A model generated the notes under the pieces. That model did no database searches, was not told the origin of the DNA, and saw only the letters and a list, made by a program, of their open reading frames with translations. A stretch of 64,000 nt of DNA from contig NZ_JAUYNW010000085.1 in the NCBI RefSeq assembly GCF_030698145.1, positions 1 to 64,000 of the forward strand. The letters are read 5' to 3'. The stretch's first letter is position 1. Every line of letters starts with the position of its first letter. The stretch comes from Phenylobacterium sp. (lineage in GTDB: Bacteria > Pseudomonadota > Alphaproteobacteria > Caulobacterales > Caulobacteraceae). The position numbers were made by a program, and so were the translations under genes. This document shows, in pieces, positions 8,666 to 18,987 of the stretch.

Positions 8666-10659
8666 GCGAAGGCCTTGGCGAGGAAATCCACGGTCTTGCC
8701 GAGGATCAACTTCTCGTCCTCTTCCTCCCAACCGCCGTGGCCGGCGCCGGTGACCTCGATGTGTTCATGGCGCTTGCCGGCCGCCTTGAGGGCCGCCGCC
8801 ATGTAGGCCGATTGCCGGGGCGGCACGACGCCGTCGTCCAAGCCATGGATCAGCAGAACGGGAACCTTGACCTCCGCCGCCCGCAGGGCGGGCGAGGCAG
8901 CGATGAGCTTGGCCGATTCCGTCTTCGGGTCGCCCATCCGTTCGACCCACAGCTTGTAGACCAGAGATTCCTCTCCCTCCTCGAAGTCGCGCCGGGTCTC
9001 GGCCAGCATCTTGGGCAGGTCGCTGACGCCGGCGATGGACACGGCGGCCTTGTAGAGCTCCGGCCGCCGCACGACGCCCATCAGGGCCGCGTAGCCGCCA
9101 TAGCTCATCCCGCAGATCGCCACCTTGCCGGGGTCGGCCGCGCCGGTCGCCAACACCTGGGCGACGGCGTCCTCGACATCCTCCTGCATCCGACCGCCCC
9201 AATGACCGTGGCCGGCCTCGGTGAACGCCCGCCCATAGCCGGCGGAGCCCCGGAAGTTGGGCTGCAGGACCAGCCATCCCTGGGCCGCGAAGGCCTGGGT
9301 GAAGACATCGAACTCGACGCGGTCGCGCGCCTCCGGCCCACCGTGAGGCATGACCACCAGGGGTCGTGGCCCGGCGGCGTTCGGCTTGGTCAGGTAGGCG
9401 CGCAGCGACGCCCCGTCGCGGGTCTTCACGTCCAGGCCCTCGACCCGGGCCAGGCCCTCGGCGTTCAGCCATGGCTTGCCCAGGCCCAGGGGCTCGAACC
9501 GCGCGGCGGCGGAATCGTAGAAATAGAAGGCGGAATGCACGCCAGGCCCATCGACCCGCGCCAGGTAGCGGGTGTGGTCGCGATTGGTCTGCATCAGACG
9601 CACATTGTATTGCTTGCCGAAGAACGACTCCATTCCGCGGAAGTGAGGCGCGAACTTCGGGTCGGCGAAGACATAGGCCGTGCGGTCGTCGGTGAACTCG
9701 CCGGCGACGAAATGCCCACGATCGTCGAACAGGGCGCCTTCCATGTCGCGGCCAGGCCGCGCCGCGACGACCTCGCCGAGCGCATGGGTGCGGATATCGT
9801 AGCGTCGTATGGTCGCCGCGCCGTCCTGCGAACCCCGGGTTCGCGCAAGGAACACGCCGGCCTGTTCGGTGGGACCGACGAACTCGAAGTTCGGCCGGAA
9901 CCATTCCGAGCGCCGCACGACCTGGCGGAGCGGCTTCCATTCGGTCTCGCCCTCCGTGCGGCTGAGCACGGTGGTGATCGTTCCTCTTTCGTTGGTGTCG
10001 TAGCGAAGCACGGGCTTGCCGCCCTGGGCCGCCCAACCGGTCGTCTGGCCGCCGCCGCGTTCGAGGAACGCGGCCTCGCCGGTGTGTACGTTGAGATGAT
10101 GCAGGCTGAAGGCGGGCGCTCCGCCGTCATAGGCCATCATCATGATGCGGTCGTCGTCGTCCGGCATCAGGTCGATCAGCATGGCCAGATCGAAGTTGAC
10201 GCGTTGGAAGCGCTTCAGATCCCCGAACATCAGGACAGGATTGGACCCATCGGCGCCGATGGCCATCATCCGCCGGAACCGGCTCGTGTGCTTCCGCCCG
10301 AGGTTCGAGCCGGTCTCCCGAAATATCTCCTCGCGTTCGATGAGGAAGGAGACCAGCAGGCGCTTGTCGCTGGCCCAGGCCAGGCGGTCGACCGTGTAGT
10401 TCCCCAGCACCACCAGCTTGGGCTCGGCGCTGGGCGCGTCGGCGTCGATGAGGTGGAGGTAGGCCAGCCGTTCGCTGTCCTTGCCGCGCTGGAACATCAC
10501 GGCGATCTGCTTGCCGTTGGGCGACATGGCCGCGTCGCGGGCGAGCGGCGGCCTGATCAGGTCCTCCAGGCTCGGCGGCGGCGTGGTCGCCCGCACGGCC
10601 GTAGGCGCGACCAGGGGCAAGGCCCCGATGAGGCCCATGGCCCCTCGTCTGCTGAACAT
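8662..10659 (-). CDS. S9-family prolyl oligopeptidase-type peptidase
   Basis: 665 aa; GMSYGGYAAL nucleophile, HGGPEARD, IHGLDDGVVPPRQS, GAGHGG; N-terminal RR signal-like sequence. Confidence 0.92.
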   Translation of the reverse strand: MFSRRGAMGLIGALPLVAPTAVRATTPPPSLEDLIRPPLARDAAMSPNGKQIAVMFQRGKDSERLAYLHLIDADAPSAEPKLVVLGNYTVDRLAWASDKRLLVSFLIEREEIFRETGSNLGRKHTSRFRRMMAIGADGSNPVLMFGDLKRFQRVNFDLAMLIDLMPDDDDRIMMMAYDGGAPAFSLHHLNVHTGEAAFLERGGGQTTGWAAQGGKPVLRYDTNERGTITTVLSRTEGETEWKPLRQVVRRSEWFRPNFEFVGPTEQAGVFLARTRGSQDGAATIRRYDIRTHALGEVVAARPGRDMEGALFDDRGHFVAGEFTDDRTAYVFADPKFAPHFRGMESFFGKQYNVRLMQTNRDHTRYLARVDGPGVHSAFYFYDSAAARFEPLGLGKPWLNAEGLARVEGLDVKTRDGASLRAYLTKPNAAGPRPLVVMPHGGPEARDRVEFDVFTQAFAAQGWLVLQPNFRGSAGYGRAFTEAGHGHWGGRMQEDVEDAVAQVLATGAADPGKVAICGMSYGGYAALMGVVRRPELYKAAVSIAGVSDLPKMLAETRRDFEEGEESLVYKLWVERMGDPKTESAKLIAASPALRAAEVKVPVLLIHGLDDGVVPPRQSAYMAAALKAAGKRHEHIEVTGAGHGGWEEEDEKLILGKTVDFLAKAFA

Positions 10660-10742
10660 TCAACCGCCCCCCGGCGTCACAACCTACGAGCGCAGGCTTG
10701 GCCGTGGGCGCGCCGCCCGTCAACCGGGAATGACGGCCGCTG

Positions 10743-11729
10743 CTAAAGCATCGACGTCAGCACCCGGTCGGGGGGGCGGTGGCCGTCCATCCAGGTCTTG
10801 AGGTTGATAATCACCTTCTCGCCCATGTCGGTGCGGGCCTCGACCGTGGCCGAGCCCAGGTGGGGCAGGAGGACGGCGTTGGGCAGCTTGAGCAGCTTGG
10901 GATTGATCGCCGGTTCGAACTCGAAGACGTCCAGGCCCGCCCCGCCGATGGCGCCCTGGGCCAGCAGTTCGGTGAGCGCGCCCTCGTCGATGATCTCGCC
11001 GCGGGCGGTGTTGACCACGATGGCGTGGGACTGGAGCAGCTTCAGCCGCCGCGCCGACAGCAGATGGTAGGTGGCCGGCGTGTGCGGGCAGTTGACCGAG
11101 ATGATGTCCATGCGGGCCAGCATCTGGTCGAGGCTCTCCCAGTAGGTGGCCTCGAGCTCTTCGGCGATCAGGTGACTGACCGGCTTGCGGTTGTGGTAGT
11201 GGATCTGCATGCCGAAGGCCCGGGCGCGGCGCGCCACCGCCTGGCCGATCCGGCCCATGCCGATGATCCCCAACCGTTTGCCGTTGACCCGCCGGCCCAT
11301 CATCCAGGTGGGGGTCCAGCCGGTGAAGCTTCCGGCCTGGACAACCTCGGCGCCTTCCACGATCCGGCGCGAGACCGCCATGATCAGGGCCATTGTCAGG
11401 TCGGCGGTGTCCTCGGTGAGTACGCCGGGCGTATTGGTCACCGCGATGCCGCGGGCGTTGGCGGCGGCCACGTCGATATGGTCGACGCCCATGCCGAAAT
11501 TGGCGATCAGCTTCAGGCGCTCGCCCGCCCCGGCCAGCAGGTCGGCGTCGATCCGGTCGGTGATGGTGGGCACCAGGGCGTCGGCGCGACTCAAGGCGTC
11601 GGCCAGCGCGGCGCGGCTCATGGGCGCGTCGTCGAGGTTGAGCTCGGTGTCGAACAACTCGCGCATCCGCGTCTCCACCACATCGGGGAGTCGGCGGGTT
11701 ACGATGACTTTCGGCTTGCGGGCGGCCAT
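10743..11729 (-). CDS. 2-hydroxyacid (D-glycerate) dehydrogenase
   Basis: 328 aa; GMGRIGQAVARRARAFGM, NTARGEIIDEGAL, LPHLGSATVEARTDM. Confidence 0.92.
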   Translation of the reverse strand: MAARKPKVIVTRRLPDVVETRMRELFDTELNLDDAPMSRAALADALSRADALVPTITDRIDADLLAGAGERLKLIANFGMGVDHIDVAAANARGIAVTNTPGVLTEDTADLTMALIMAVSRRIVEGAEVVQAGSFTGWTPTWMMGRRVNGKRLGIIGMGRIGQAVARRARAFGMQIHYHNRKPVSHLIAEELEATYWESLDQMLARMDIISVNCPHTPATYHLLSARRLKLLQSHAIVVNTARGEIIDEGALTELLAQGAIGGAGLDVFEFEPAINPKLLKLPNAVLLPHLGSATVEARTDMGEKVIINLKTWMDGHRPPDRVLTSML

Positions 11730-11803
11730 GGGCGTCTGAAAGGAATCTTTAACTGCGCGTGGCGCGCTTTGAGTTGTGACCAGGAACCTCTAGCAAAGCC
11801 CCT

Positions 11804-12358
11804 ATGGACGGCCAAGGCGAGCCTCATCTGATCGAGCGTGACAATTGGGCGGCGCCGTTGTTTGCGGCGGTGCTGCTGTGCGCCCTTTCCTGCCTGCCGG
11901 CCCAGGCGGCCGATCGGGCCACCCCGTCGGGCTATCCCGTACCCCGCTATATCACCCTGAAGTTCGACGAGGTCTATGCCCGAGCGGGTCCGGGGGAGGA
12001 TCATCGGCTGCTCTGGGTCTACCGGGTCAAGGGCCTGCCGGTGCAGGTGGTGGCCGAGAACAGCGAGTGGCGGCGCGTCTGCGACCCCTCCGGCGGGGTC
12101 GCCTGGGTCCACAAGCGGCTCACCGACGGGCGGCGCAACGTTCTCATCGCCCAAGCCACGCGCGTGGCGGTGCGCAAGAAACCCAAGGCCGACGCCCAGA
12201 TCGTCGCCTATCTGAACCCCAGGTCGCTGGCCGCGTTGACCCGGTGCGACAAGGGCTGGTGCAAGGTCCGGCTGGACGGCGCATCGGGGTGGACGCAGGC
12301 GCGGGGCCTCTGGGGCGTGTCGGACGCCCTGCAGTGCAAGGCTCCCGCCCGCCGTTGA
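11804..12358 (+). CDS. SH3-domain-containing secreted protein
   Basis: 184 aa; signal peptide, two bacterial SH3-like motifs (VYARAGPGEDHRLLW..., VAVRKKPKADAQIV...). Confidence 0.85.
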   Translation: MDGQGEPHLIERDNWAAPLFAAVLLCALSCLPAQAADRATPSGYPVPRYITLKFDEVYARAGPGEDHRLLWVYRVKGLPVQVVAENSEWRRVCDPSGGVAWVHKRLTDGRRNVLIAQATRVAVRKKPKADAQIVAYLNPRSLAALTRCDKGWCKVRLDGASGWTQARGLWGVSDALQCKAPARR

Positions 12359-12448
12359 GCCCCGGCGTTGAGCAACCGGGCCGGCTCTGCTAGGCCGTGA
12401 CCCAGACGATTTCATCGGCCCCCAGGGCCGCCGACAAGAAAGCCGACC

Positions 12449-12976
12449 ATGATCCAGGGCGCCAAGGCCAAGGACCACTACAGCCTCGAGGAACTCCTGG
12501 CCTGTGGCCGGGGCGAGATGTTCGGGCCGGGCAACGCCCAGCTCCCCGTCCCCCCGATGCTGATGTTCGACCGGATCACCAAGATCGCCGACGCCGGCGG
12601 CCTGCACGGCAAGGGCCATGTCGAGGCCGAGCTCGACGTGAACCCGGACCTCTGGTTCTTCCAGTGCCACTTCATCAACGATCCCGTCATGCCCGGCTGC
12701 CTGGGCCTGGACGCCATGTGGCAGCTCGTGGGCTTCTTCCTCGGCTGGTCCGGCGCGCCGGGCAAGGGCCGGGCCCTGGGCGTCGGCGAGGTCAAGTTCA
12801 CCGGCCAGGTGACGCCCAAGGTCTCCAAGCTGGTCTACAAGATCGACCTCAAGCGGGTGATCATCCGCAAGCTGGTCATGGGGATCGGCGACGGGGTGCT
12901 GGAAGCCGACGGCAAGCCCATCTACGAGGCCAAGGACCTGCGCGTCGGTTTGTTCGACGCCAAGGATTTGGTCTAG
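12449..12976 (+). CDS. fabA: 3-hydroxydecanoyl-ACP dehydratase/isomerase
   Basis: [33 protein letters not shown]. Confidence 0.97.
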   Translation: MIQGAKAKDHYSLEELLACGRGEMFGPGNAQLPVPPMLMFDRITKIADAGGLHGKGHVEAELDVNPDLWFFQCHFINDPVMPGCLGLDAMWQLVGFFLGWSGAPGKGRALGVGEVKFTGQVTPKVSKLVYKIDLKRVIIRKLVMGIGDGVLEADGKPIYEAKDLRVGLFDAKDLV

Positions 12977-12986
12977 GGAGGCCGCC

Positions 12987-14198
12987 ATGCGTCGCGTCGT
13001 CGTCACGGGTATCGGGATCGTCTCCTCGATCGGCAACAACGCAAACGAGGTCCTGGCCTCGCTGCGGGAAGCCAAGTCGGGGATCAGCTTCTCTCCGGAA
13101 TATGCCGAGCTGGGTTTCCGCTCGCAGGTCCACGCCGCCCCGGCCATCGAGTGGGAAGGCATGGTCGACCGCCGCGCCGCCCGCTTCCTGGCCCAGGGCA
13201 CGGCCTTCGGCCACATCGCCATGGAGCAGGCCATCGCCGACTCCGGCCTGGAGGAGGCCGAGGTCTCCAACGCGCGGACCGGCCTGATCGTCGGCTCGGG
13301 CGGGCCCTCGACGAAATCCATCGTCGAGGCGGCCCACACCGCCAAGGAGCGCGGCCCCAAGCGGGTCGGCCCGTTCGCCGTGCCCAAGGCGATGAGCTCC
13401 GGCGCGTCTGCGACGCTGGCCACCTGGTTCAAGATCAAGGGCCTGAACTTCTCGATCTCCTCGGCCTGCGCCACCTCCACCCACTGCATCGGCTCGGGCT
13501 ACGAGCAGATCCAGCTCGGCAAGCAGGACATCGTCTTCGCCGGCGGGACCGAGGAGCTGGACTGGACCCTGTCGGTGCTGTTCGACGCCATGGGCGCCAT
13601 GAGCTCCAACTTCAACGAGAAGCCGGCCACCGCCAGCCGCGCCTATGACGTGGCCCGCGACGGCTTCGTGATCGCCGGCGGCGCCGGGATCGTGGTGCTG
13701 GAAGAGTACGAGCACGCCAAGGCCCGCGGGGCCAAGATCTATGGCGAGATCGTCGGTTACGCCGCCAATTCCGACGGCTTCGACATGGTCGCCCCGTCCG
13801 GCGAGGGCGCGGTGCGCTGCATGCGCCTGGCCATGGACGGCCTGGGCGGGCGCAAGATCGACTATCTGAACCCGCACGGCACCTCGACCCCGGTGGGGGA
13901 TTCCAAGGAGATGGGCGCGGTGCGCGAGGTCTTCGGCTCCAACGTGCCGCTGATCTCCTCGACCAAGTCGCTGACCGGCCACAGCCTGGGCGCGGCCGGG
14001 GCGCAGGAGGCCATCTACTCGATCCTGATGCTCAACAACGGCTTCGCCGCCGAGAGCGCCCACATCGAGAACCTGGACCCTGAATTCGCCGACCTGCCGA
14101 TCCTGCGCCAGCGCAAGGACGTGGAGCTGCAGACGGTGATGTCCAACAGCTTCGGCTTCGGCGGCACTAATGGCTGCCTGGTGATGGCGCGGGTCTAG
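12987..14198 (+). CDS. fabB: Beta-ketoacyl-ACP synthase I
   Basis: 403 aa; [12 protein letters not shown] active site, [23 protein letters not shown]; directly downstream of fabA. Confidence 0.97.
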   Translation: MRRVVVTGIGIVSSIGNNANEVLASLREAKSGISFSPEYAELGFRSQVHAAPAIEWEGMVDRRAARFLAQGTAFGHIAMEQAIADSGLEEAEVSNARTGLIVGSGGPSTKSIVEAAHTAKERGPKRVGPFAVPKAMSSGASATLATWFKIKGLNFSISSACATSTHCIGSGYEQIQLGKQDIVFAGGTEELDWTLSVLFDAMGAMSSNFNEKPATASRAYDVARDGFVIAGGAGIVVLEEYEHAKARGAKIYGEIVGYAANSDGFDMVAPSGEGAVRCMRLAMDGLGGRKIDYLNPHGTSTPVGDSKEMGAVREVFGSNVPLISSTKSLTGHSLGAAGAQEAIYSILMLNNGFAAESAHIENLDPEFADLPILRQRKDVELQTVMSNSFGFGGTNGCLVMARV

Positions 14199-14524
14199 GG
14201 CCGACCTTCCCGCTGCCATTTCATCGAATAGGCATCGAGCGGAAACTCGTCGCCGCGTGCTGTTAGAGATCCGCCCTTCTCAATGAAGTCGTGCAGCAGG
14301 TCCTGCGCCAGGGCGATCGCCAGGCACAGGGCCTGAAACGAGTCTTCGCCCGTGATGTCAGACAGCTTGGCATAGAGGGGGTGCAATGACACCGGACACC
14401 GCCACGCCCCCGATGGGTCGGGGTAGGGCGCGCCAATCTCCAGGGAAATCTCGAAGTCCTCCTCTCCCGGAACCGAGGCGCCCAAGGTAATGCTTGCGAC
14501 TGTTGCCGACATGATCCGCGCCAC
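14195..14524 (-). CDS. Hypothetical protein
   Basis: 109 aa, non-repetitive, coding-like; convergent with fabB with 4-nt stop overlap; family unknown. Confidence 0.65.
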   Translation of the reverse strand: MARIMSATVASITLGASVPGEEDFEISLEIGAPYPDPSGAWRCPVSLHPLYAKLSDITGEDSFQALCLAIALAQDLLHDFIEKGGSLTARGDEFPLDAYSMKWQREGRP

Positions 14525-14689
14525 ACCGATTGGTTGAAATTAGAGGGTAGAGTGTCGGTGACCATGCGGCTAGGGCGGGCCGTGCTGGCAGCTTGTTCAT
14601 TTCGCCGTCGTCGGCTGGCAGAGGTTGCCGCTTGCGTGCTCCAACGCGCGAGTCCACAAACCCGCACGAAAAACGCGAGGGAGACGCGC

Positions 14690-15505
14690 ATGGCCAAGGA
14701 TGGCTGGGACTTGCCCACGGGCGAGCTGATGAAGGGCAAGAAGGGCGTTGTGATCGGCGTGGCCAATCACGACTCCATCGCCTGGGGCATCGCCTCGCAA
14801 CTCGCCGCCCAGGGCGCCGAGATGGCCCTGTTCCACCTGCCGGGCATGGAGCGCCGGGTCCAGCCCCTGGGCGAGAGCATCGGGGTCAAGACCATCGTCC
14901 CCGTCGACGTCACCCAGGACGACCAGATGGACGCGGCCTTCGCCGCCGTCGAGACGGCCTTCGGGACCATCGACTTCTTCGTCCACGCCATCGCCTACGC
15001 CCCGCGCGACCAGATCAAGGGCAGCTTCGTCGACAACGCCAGCCGCGAGGGCTTCCTGCAGGCCATGGACATCTCGGCCTACAGCTTCGTCGACTGCGCC
15101 CGGCGCGCCGAGAAGCTGATGCCGAATGGCGGCTCGATCATCTGCCTGACCTATATGGGCTCGGAACGCGCCATCCCGAACTACAACACCATGGGGGTGG
15201 CCAAGGCCGCCCTGGAGGCCGCCAGCCGCTATGTGGCCCGCGACCTCGGCCCCAAGGGCATTCGTGTCAACGCGTTGTCACCCGGCGCCATGCGCACCCT
15301 GTCCCTGGCCGGGATCTCCGGCGGCAAGGGCATGCTGGCCAAGGGCCGCGACCTCTCGGCCATGAAGCAGGACACCTCGATGGAAGGGGTGGCCGGCGCC
15401 GCCCTGTGGCTGCTGTCGGACCTCGGCCGCTCGACCACGGGCGAGCTGATCCACGTGGACGCCGGCTTCCACATGATGGGCTTCACCGAGGACGAGGAAG
15501 CCTAG
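14690..15505 (+). CDS. fabI: Enoyl-ACP reductase (NADH)
   Basis: KKGVVIGVANHDSIAWGIASQLAAQGAEMALFHLPG, YMGSERAIPNYNTMGVAKAALEA, GLAGISGG-like RTLSLAGISGGKGM. Confidence 0.96.
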   Translation: MAKDGWDLPTGELMKGKKGVVIGVANHDSIAWGIASQLAAQGAEMALFHLPGMERRVQPLGESIGVKTIVPVDVTQDDQMDAAFAAVETAFGTIDFFVHAIAYAPRDQIKGSFVDNASREGFLQAMDISAYSFVDCARRAEKLMPNGGSIICLTYMGSERAIPNYNTMGVAKAALEAASRYVARDLGPKGIRVNALSPGAMRTLSLAGISGGKGMLAKGRDLSAMKQDTSMEGVAGAALWLLSDLGRSTTGELIHVDAGFHMMGFTEDEEA

Positions 15506-16110
15506 CTCGAATAGGCCTTCATGAACCTGCGCGCGGCCTCGCAGGCGACGTGGTCGATCTGGCCGGCGGTCAAGTCGCGTCCCACGCCCAGCAGGTGGGC
15601 GAGCTGATGCGTGCCGATCACCATGCCGGCGAAGAACTCGGCCGCCAGGGCCGGGTCGTCCACCGCCAGGCGACCGGCGGCGGTTTCCATCTCCAGGAAC
15701 CGGGCCAGCCTGCGCCGTGACGTGACGGGGCCGGATTCGTAGAAGGCTCGGGCCAGCTCGGGCAGCTCCACCGCGCCCTGGACGGTCATGCGCAGCATGG
15801 AAGTCCCGCGCGGGGCCATCACCGCTTCGATCATCACCCGGCCGAAGGCGGCCAGCGCCTCCTCGGGGTGCTCTTGGGCGCCCGGCGTCATAAGGGGGGC
15901 GGTGATCTCGGAGACCCGGCGGTCGACGATGGCGCGCATCAGCTCTGCCTTGGAGCCGTAGTGATTGTAGACCGTCTGCTTGGAGACCCCGGCGCGGCGG
16001 GCGATCAGCTCCACCGAGGCCGAAAGGCCGCGCTCGCCGAACACCAGGGCGGCGGCGTCGAGAATGGCCTCGGTCTTGGCGAGGTCGATCTGTCCGGCCA
16101 GCCTGGGCAT
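15502..16110 (-). CDS. TetR/AcrR-family transcriptional regulator
   Basis: AILDAAALVFGERGLSASVELIARRAGVSKQTVYNHYGSKAELM HTH; start overlaps upstream MFS stop (ATGA). Confidence 0.93.
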   Translation of the reverse strand: MPRLAGQIDLAKTEAILDAAALVFGERGLSASVELIARRAGVSKQTVYNHYGSKAELMRAIVDRRVSEITAPLMTPGAQEHPEEALAAFGRVMIEAVMAPRGTSMLRMTVQGAVELPELARAFYESGPVTSRRRLARFLEMETAAGRLAVDDPALAAEFFAGMVIGTHQLAHLLGVGRDLTAGQIDHVACEAARRFMKAYSS

Positions 16111-17726
16111 CAGCGGCCCTCGGCCTGGGCCGGGACCGGCGCGGCCTTGGCGGGCTTGGCGAAGATCCCCAGCACCGCGGCGGCGGCGCAGGCCAGGGCC
16201 AGGAAGGCGAAGCCGTCGGCGAAGCCCATGACGCTCGCCTCCCGCCGCAGCATCATGCCGAGCGCCTTGTTGGCCGCGCCCTCGGGGTCGGCCATGCCGC
16301 GCTGGGTCATCAGGCTGGTGAAGCCCTGGACCAGGTCCTGGGCCGCGGGATTGGCGCTGGTCAGGGCCGCCGAGAGGTCCCCCAGGTGGACGGCGGTCTG
16401 GTGGCTGAGCACGGTGGTCAGCAGGGCCATGCCCACCGCGCCGCCCACGTTGCGCAGCAGGTTCACCAGGCCCGAGGCGTCCTTCATCATCGAGGCCGGC
16501 AGGGTGGAGACCGAGAGCTGGGACGCCGCGATCATCGCCGTCATCACCCCCATGCCGCGGAACACCTGCAGGACGGCGAAGTCCCAGAACCCCCAGTCGG
16601 CGTTGACGTGGGAGCCCAGGCCGATGCCGTAGGCGGTGAGGCCGAAGCCCAGCACCAGGGGAATGCGGGCGTCCAGCGCGCGGACCATGCGGCCGGCCAC
16701 GGGGGCCATGGCGAACATGACCAGGCCGGAGACCAGCATGGTGGTGCCCACCTCGGCGGCCGAATAGCGCAGCACCTGGCCCAGGAAGAGCGGCAGGATG
16801 AAGGTGCCGCCGAACAGCCCCGCCCCGGCCACGAAGTTCATCACGGCGCCGAGCGCGAAGTTGCGGTCGGCGAACGGCTTCAGCGAGACGATGGGCTGGC
16901 GGTAGTTGAGCTGGCGCAGGATGAAGCTCACCCCGGTGACGAGGGCCAGGATGGTCAGGCCCACGATCAGCTCGTCGTCGAACCAGCCCTCGCTGGCGCC
17001 CTCCTCCAGCACGTACTGCATGGAGAGCAGGGCTACGGTCATCAGCACCAGGCCCACCCAGTCGACGCCCTTGCCCAGGCGCGGATCGCCCCGGTCGAAG
17101 TCGGCGTAGCGCGAGACCAGGAACATCACCACCAGCCCGATCGGGACATTGATGAAGAACAGCCAATGCCAGGACAGGGCGTCGGTGAGGTGGCCGCCCA
17201 GCGTCGGCCCGACCGTGGGCGCCAGGGTCACCACCAGGCCGAACACCACATTGGCGGTGACCCGCCGCTCCTGGGGGAAGACCGTCATGGCGGTGGCGAA
17301 GGCCGCCGGGATCATCGCCCCGGCCGCCAGGCCCTGCATCGTCCGTGTCAGGATCATCGTCTCGATACTGGTCGAGAAGCCGGTCATCACCGAGGTGACC
17401 ACGAAGGCGCCGCAGGCCCAGACATAGACCGTGCGGGTGCTCCACATCTTCGACAGGTAGGCGGTGAGCGGAATGATCACCACCTCGGCCAGCAGGTAGC
17501 TGGTCTGCACCCAGCTGATCTCGTCGGCGGTCGCCCCGATCCCCGCCTGGATCTGTGACAGCGAGGCCGCGACGATCTGGATGTCGAGCACGGCCATGAA
17601 CTGGCCCAGCACCATGCCCCCGAAGCCCAGGAAGACCGCGGTCCAGTTGACCTCGCCGGTCGGCCGTCGGTGGCGGACCAGGGGGTCGGCGTCGTGAGCG
17701 CCGTGGGGGAGGGGTTCGGGCGCCAA
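16110..17726 (-). CDS. DHA2-family MFS multidrug transporter (EmrB/QacA-like)
   Basis: 538 aa, 14 TM-like; VLDIQIVAASLSQIQAGIGATADEISWVQTSYLLAEV signature. Confidence 0.93.
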   Translation of the reverse strand: MAPEPLPHGAHDADPLVRHRRPTGEVNWTAVFLGFGGMVLGQFMAVLDIQIVAASLSQIQAGIGATADEISWVQTSYLLAEVVIIPLTAYLSKMWSTRTVYVWACGAFVVTSVMTGFSTSIETMILTRTMQGLAAGAMIPAAFATAMTVFPQERRVTANVVFGLVVTLAPTVGPTLGGHLTDALSWHWLFFINVPIGLVVMFLVSRYADFDRGDPRLGKGVDWVGLVLMTVALLSMQYVLEEGASEGWFDDELIVGLTILALVTGVSFILRQLNYRQPIVSLKPFADRNFALGAVMNFVAGAGLFGGTFILPLFLGQVLRYSAAEVGTTMLVSGLVMFAMAPVAGRMVRALDARIPLVLGFGLTAYGIGLGSHVNADWGFWDFAVLQVFRGMGVMTAMIAASQLSVSTLPASMMKDASGLVNLLRNVGGAVGMALLTTVLSHQTAVHLGDLSAALTSANPAAQDLVQGFTSLMTQRGMADPEGAANKALGMMLRREASVMGFADGFAFLALACAAAAVLGIFAKPAKAAPVPAQAEGR

Positions 17727-17734
17727 GGCGCGGC

Positions 17735-18832
17735 TCAGCGCGAGACGCCGTGGCGGGCGTATTGGGGCGCGGCGCTGGTCTCGGCGAAGCTGGGACCGGT
17801 GTCGGCGGTGACGTCGACCTTGACCTGCACCGACAGGCCGGGCCGCAGGGCGCCGGCCAGGGGCGATTTGGGATCGACCACGATCTTCACCGGCAGGCGT
17901 TGGGCGATCTTGGTGAAGTTGCCGACCGCGTTCTCCACCGGGATCATGGCGAACTCAGACCCAGTGGCGGGCGCGAAGCTGTCGATGTGGCCCGCGATGG
18001 TCTGCTTGCCGAAGGCGTCGGCGCGGATGGTCACCGGCTGGCCGATACGCAGCCGGGCGACCTGGGTCTCCTTGAAGTTCGCGACCACATAGGCCTCGCC
18101 CAGGGGCACCACGCTCATCAGGGCCGAGCCCGGCCGCACATACTGGCCCTGCCGCACGGCCCGCGCGCCGATCACGCCCGCCACCGGGGCGCGGATCTCG
18201 GTGCGGTCAAGGTCGATGCGCGCCTGGTCGACGGCGGCGCGGGCCGCCTGGGCCTGGGCCAGGGTCTGGGCGCGGACCGAGCTCAGGGAGGCGGCGGTGC
18301 GGCGTTCGGCCTCCAGGGTGGCGCGGGCCTGGGCGACGCCGGCGGTGGCCTGGCTGGCCGCGGCGCGGGCCGACTGGGCGCGCTGCGGCGAGACCCAGCC
18401 CTGGCTGGCCAGGGCGCCGTAGCGGGCGAGCTCGGCCTGGGCCATCTGGGCGCCGGCGTCGGCGCTCTGCACGCCCGCGGCCTTCTGGGCGATCATCGCC
18501 TGTTCCAGCCGCGCCTTGTCGTCGACGCCCCGGACGGCGGCGTCCAGAGCCTCGGCGTTGGCCTCGGCCTGGGCCAGCCGCGCCTTCAGCGGGCCGGCGT
18601 CCAGGCGCACCAGGACCTGACCGGCGGCCACCCGGACATTGTCGCCCACCAGCACCTCGGCGACATAGCCGTCCACCTGGGGCGCCACGGTGACCTTGTC
18701 GGCCTCGACGAAGGCGTTGTCGGTGTTCTCGTGCTTCTGCTTGTCGACCCACCACAGGCCTCCGCCCACGACCAGCACGGCGGCGGTCAGGGACGCGGCG
18801 GCGATGGGAACAAGCCTCTTGGGAAGGGCCAT
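17735..18832 (-). CDS. HlyD/EmrA-family periplasmic adaptor
   Basis: TM then ENTDNAFVEADKVTVAPQVDGYVAEVLVGDNVRVAAGQVLVRLD; paired with MFS gene. Confidence 0.93.
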   Translation of the reverse strand: MALPKRLVPIAAASLTAAVLVVGGGLWWVDKQKHENTDNAFVEADKVTVAPQVDGYVAEVLVGDNVRVAAGQVLVRLDAGPLKARLAQAEANAEALDAAVRGVDDKARLEQAMIAQKAAGVQSADAGAQMAQAELARYGALASQGWVSPQRAQSARAAASQATAGVAQARATLEAERRTAASLSSVRAQTLAQAQAARAAVDQARIDLDRTEIRAPVAGVIGARAVRQGQYVRPGSALMSVVPLGEAYVVANFKETQVARLRIGQPVTIRADAFGKQTIAGHIDSFAPATGSEFAMIPVENAVGNFTKIAQRLPVKIVVDPKSPLAGALRPGLSVQVKVDVTADTGPSFAETSAAPQYARHGVSR

Positions 18833-18923
18833 GCAATGAACTCGAAAAGGGTCAAAACCGGACGACGGGGTCCAAATCAAAACCGGACCGGAGCCCGGGC
18901 GCAGCAATGCACAATCTGTAAAA

Positions 18924-18939
18924 TGGACGGACTGGTCCA
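18924..18939. promoter_or_regulatory. Candidate TetR-type operator
   Basis: Perfect inverted repeat TGGAC-GGACTG-GTCCA in the divergent intergenic region between the HlyD and ubiH-like genes. Confidence 0.5.
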
Positions 18940-18987
18940 AAAATCAACCAGCTTGGCGCCGGCCCCTGAACATCGGCATATCCGCCC

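Noticed and set aside
7618-10746. 1042-aa plus-strand ORF and other very long opposite-strand ORFs (34035..36398, 46363..48054, 54236..56842, 100..1605, 61761..62996)
   Set aside because: They lie antisense to well-supported genes (S9 peptidase, kup, GDH, histidine kinase, PBP, rlmN), with R/G/H/Q-rich low-complexity translations and no domains; typical shadow ORFs of high-GC DNA.
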